From assembly GCA_004553575.1 (NCBI GenBank), contig SFLA01000028.1:1-14020 (forward strand): a stretch of DNA of 14,020 nucleotides. The letters run 5' to 3'. Source of the DNA: Clostridiales bacterium. GTDB lineage: Bacteria > Bacillota > Clostridia > Oscillospirales > CAG-382. Under the pieces are notes generated by a model. That model had not been told where the DNA came from. It ran no database searches and saw only the letters and a list, made by a program, of their open reading frames with translations. The first letter of the stretch is position 1; each line of letters opens with the position of its first letter. Made by a program: the position numbers and the translations under genes. Below are positions 13,169 to 14,020 of the stretch, piece by piece.

Positions 13169-13285
13169 TTCAACGACTGGAAAGACAGAGCAAGATATTA
13201 TCCAGAGGACGCACCGTTCGAGAGACACACCGCGGCTTATTACGAATCGCGAATCCCTTTGACAGAGGGTGGTTCCGATGGATAA
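13166..13285 (+). pseudogene. In-frame continuation beyond the TGA of the Cys-rich gene
   Basis: After the TGA the frame reads FNDWKDRARYYPEDAPFERH, then TAAYYESRIPLTEGGSDG, then TAA at 13283-13285. This is well-formed, protein-like sequence and it terminates inside ATGGATAA, overlapping the next start. The same overlap arrangement links the two genes at 9928-9935. No start codon with a ribosome site exists for it alone. The ancestral gene was therefore probably 13010-13285 (about 91 residues). Confidence 0.7.
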
Positions 13286-13484
13286 CAGCCAAGACGACAT
13301 ATTCACGATAAAAGCCCGCAGGTGCAAACGCTGCGGCGGATTGCTGACAAGCAAGCAGGCAGTCGAAGACGGGTACGGTCACGTTTGCAAGATGAAAGCT
13401 GAAGCGGAGATCAGAGCCGCGCAGCCGGACCCGAATCAAATATCGCTTTTTGATGCCCTTGAGGCAGAAGAAGAAAATAATTAA
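13278..13484 (+). CDS. Small zinc-ribbon protein (DUF6011-like)
   Basis: 68 residues from ATG 13278, with GAGGGTGG five bases upstream; GTG 13269 in the same frame is a less likely start. Central motif RCKRCGGLLTSKQAVEDGYG followed by HVCK, the CxxCG.L....A...G.G..C pattern of DUF6011-type small zinc-binding proteins common in phages and actinobacterial or firmicute elements. The C-terminal acidic tail reads SLFDALEAEEENN; QISLF is reminiscent of a beta-clamp binding motif (QxxLF), which would fit a replication or repair role. That last point is inference. Confidence 0.8.
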   Translation: MDNSQDDIFTIKARRCKRCGGLLTSKQAVEDGYGHVCKMKAEAEIRAAQPDPNQISLFDALEAEEENN

Positions 13485-13502
13485 ATACTGGAGGATTTAA
13501 CA

Positions 13503-14020
13503 ATGGCAACGAAAGAACTCACAACCACCAATCAGACCGCGCTCGACACGCAGAAGACCGAGCAGCTCGCCACCAGCGAGAAATTCACGAACAAGGTTCT
13601 GAAGGAATTCGGCGGGAACGTCGCCGGAGCCTTGCAGGTAACCGACTACCAGAGGACGCTCATCCAGGGATACTTCATCGTGATCGACCGCGCCCTCAAG
13701 GCGGCGGAGGAAGAACGCCTTCGCAAGAATGCCAACAACCGAGACCACAAGTACGACAATGACCTGCCGGTCAACTGGAACACCGTAAACCTTAACGACC
13801 TCGCCCTCGACCTTGTGCATTACGCGCGAATGGGACTGGACATGACGCAGGATAATATGCTCTTCCCGATCCCCTACAAGAACAACAAGCGCAACATTTA
13901 CGACATCACCCTCATGGAAGGATACCGGCATTTACATTTCCCCCTTTCCTGCTCCGTAGAGCCTTTCGTAAAAATACTGGCGATTTACACGCCCTGCAAT
14001 CGTAATAAAGCCCTTTGCTT
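13503..14020 (+). CDS. recT: RecT-family single-strand annealing protein, family sequence lost after about 13928
   Basis: The ATG has GGAGGA upstream. Residues 1-142 fit the N-terminal part of RecT: the start of the core (EKFTNKVLKEFGGNVAGALQ), DLALDLVHYARMGLDMTQDN, FPIPYKNNKRNIYDITLMEG and YR. RecT proteins coat single-stranded DNA and anneal it in phage recombination. Family members continue with G-(I/V)-x-Y-I after this point and run to about 270-300 residues. Here the frame instead reads HLHFPLSCSVEPFVKI and stays open to the window end, with different codon usage. On the other strand those bases encode an excisionase C-terminus. The recT gene is therefore interrupted at about 13926-13931. 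Confidence 0.8.
   Translation, partial: MATKELTTTNQTALDTQKTEQLATSEKFTNKVLKEFGGNVAGALQVTDYQRTLIQGYFIVIDRALKAAEEERLRKNANNRDHKYDNDLPVNWNTVNLNDLALDLVHYARMGLDMTQDNMLFPIPYKNNKRNIYDITLMEGYRHLHFPLSCSVEPFVKILAIYTPCNRNKALC
13932..14020 (-). CDS. 3' end of a second excisionase-like gene, inverted against recT
   Basis: Read on the - strand from 14018, the frame encodes AKGFITIAGRVNRQYFYERL then YGAGKGEM and TAA (13934-13932). This matches the C-terminus of the excisionase-like protein at 9928-10122 (ARGAITVAGRVSRRYLMERLY) in both register and residues. The DNA uses quite different, more A/T-rich codons, so it is a diverged paralogue from another element, not a local duplication. GGAAAGGGGG and a further ATG (13931) follow at its end, where such cassettes usually start their integrase gene. 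The 5' part lies outside the window. Confidence 0.75.
   Translation of the reverse strand, partial: AKGFITIAGRVNRQYFYERLYGAGKGEM

Larger units (their letters stand above)
6790..14020. mobile_element. Integrated temperate phage or phage-like element downstream of guaA (right end not in window)
   Basis: Gene order and direction are those of a Firmicutes prophage left arm: integrase, candidate exclusion gene and CI-like repressor leftward, then Cro-like, HTH, Xis-like, wall hydrolase, ATPase and RecT rightward, with a multi-operator divergent switch between them. The integrase ends about 80 bases from the guaA stop, and guaA 3' ends are a recognised integration site. The left boundary is placed just after the shared terminator; the exact att core cannot be fixed without the other end. 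No capsid, terminase, tail or lysis genes are visible, so it could also be a satellite or other integrative element. The last 90 bases belong to something else. Confidence 0.85.

Noticed and set aside
13166..13230. SECIS element for selenocysteine at the TGA
   Set aside because: Only a 4-bp CTGG/CCAG pairing with a very long loop is visible; no stable hairpin at the spacing required in bacteria.
13497..13931. 144-codon - strand frame starting at ATG 13931 right after the second excisionase fragment
   Set aside because: It looks like the integrase expected after an Xis gene, but the sequence is plainly the antisense of recT with no recombinase motif; only the ATG belongs to the other element.
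1..14020. tRNA or rRNA genes
   Set aside because: No cloverleaf-like segments or rRNA-like stretches noticed on either strand, including the intergenic gaps; the integration target appears to be guaA, not a tRNA.

Overview
The window looks like a chromosome segment of a gut-type Clostridia bacterium (Oscillospiraceae/Ruminococcaceae are the best guess). The reasons are a large dockerin-tailed extracellular protein, consensus sigma-A promoters, strong AGGAGG ribosome binding sites, and moderately GC-rich Firmicutes-style genes. The species cannot be named from sequence reading alone.

Backbone, 1-6790, all on the + strand. (i) The 3' part of a surface protein with five Cys-rich repeats and a C-terminal type I dockerin ends at a strong terminator. 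(ii) A compact metal(loid) operon follows: an ArsR-family repressor, an ArsP/DUF318 permease and a thioredoxin-fold CxxC protein, behind a perfect TTGACA-17-TATAAT promoter that carries a palindromic operator. (iii) ATP-dependent PEP carboxykinase (pckA) has its own promoter and terminator. (iv) A GMP synthase consists only of the ATP-pyrophosphatase and dimerisation part; the glutaminase domain is absent. Its 3' end is followed by a bidirectional terminator.

Accessory element, about 6790 to the end. An integrated temperate phage, or a related element, sits against the 3' end of guaA, a known integration hotspot. The leftward (-) lysogeny module holds a CI-like XRE repressor, a zinc-ribbon membrane protein, a nine-copy 7-bp repeat array and a tyrosine integrase. 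The rightward (+) module holds a Cro-like XRE protein, a second HTH protein, an excisionase-like winged-helix protein, a membrane-anchored SleB-type wall hydrolase, an unknown 93-aa protein, a Rad50/SbcC-like ATPase with a CPTC hook, two small Cys-rich proteins and RecT. The 150-bp divergent region between the modules carries two opposed promoters and five copies of a 17-bp operator (TTCTCGGAAAACGAGTG type). A sixth copy lies in the 3' end of the cro-like gene. No head, tail, packaging or lysis genes are in view, so prophage versus phage satellite is undecided.

Two places look broken. A small Zn-ribbon gene has an in-frame TGA exactly where the second CxxC cysteine is expected. The recT reading frame loses its family sequence after about 13928 and runs into the 3' end of a second, diverged excisionase gene in opposite orientation. 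That is either a real inversion or element-element junction, or an assembly chimera.
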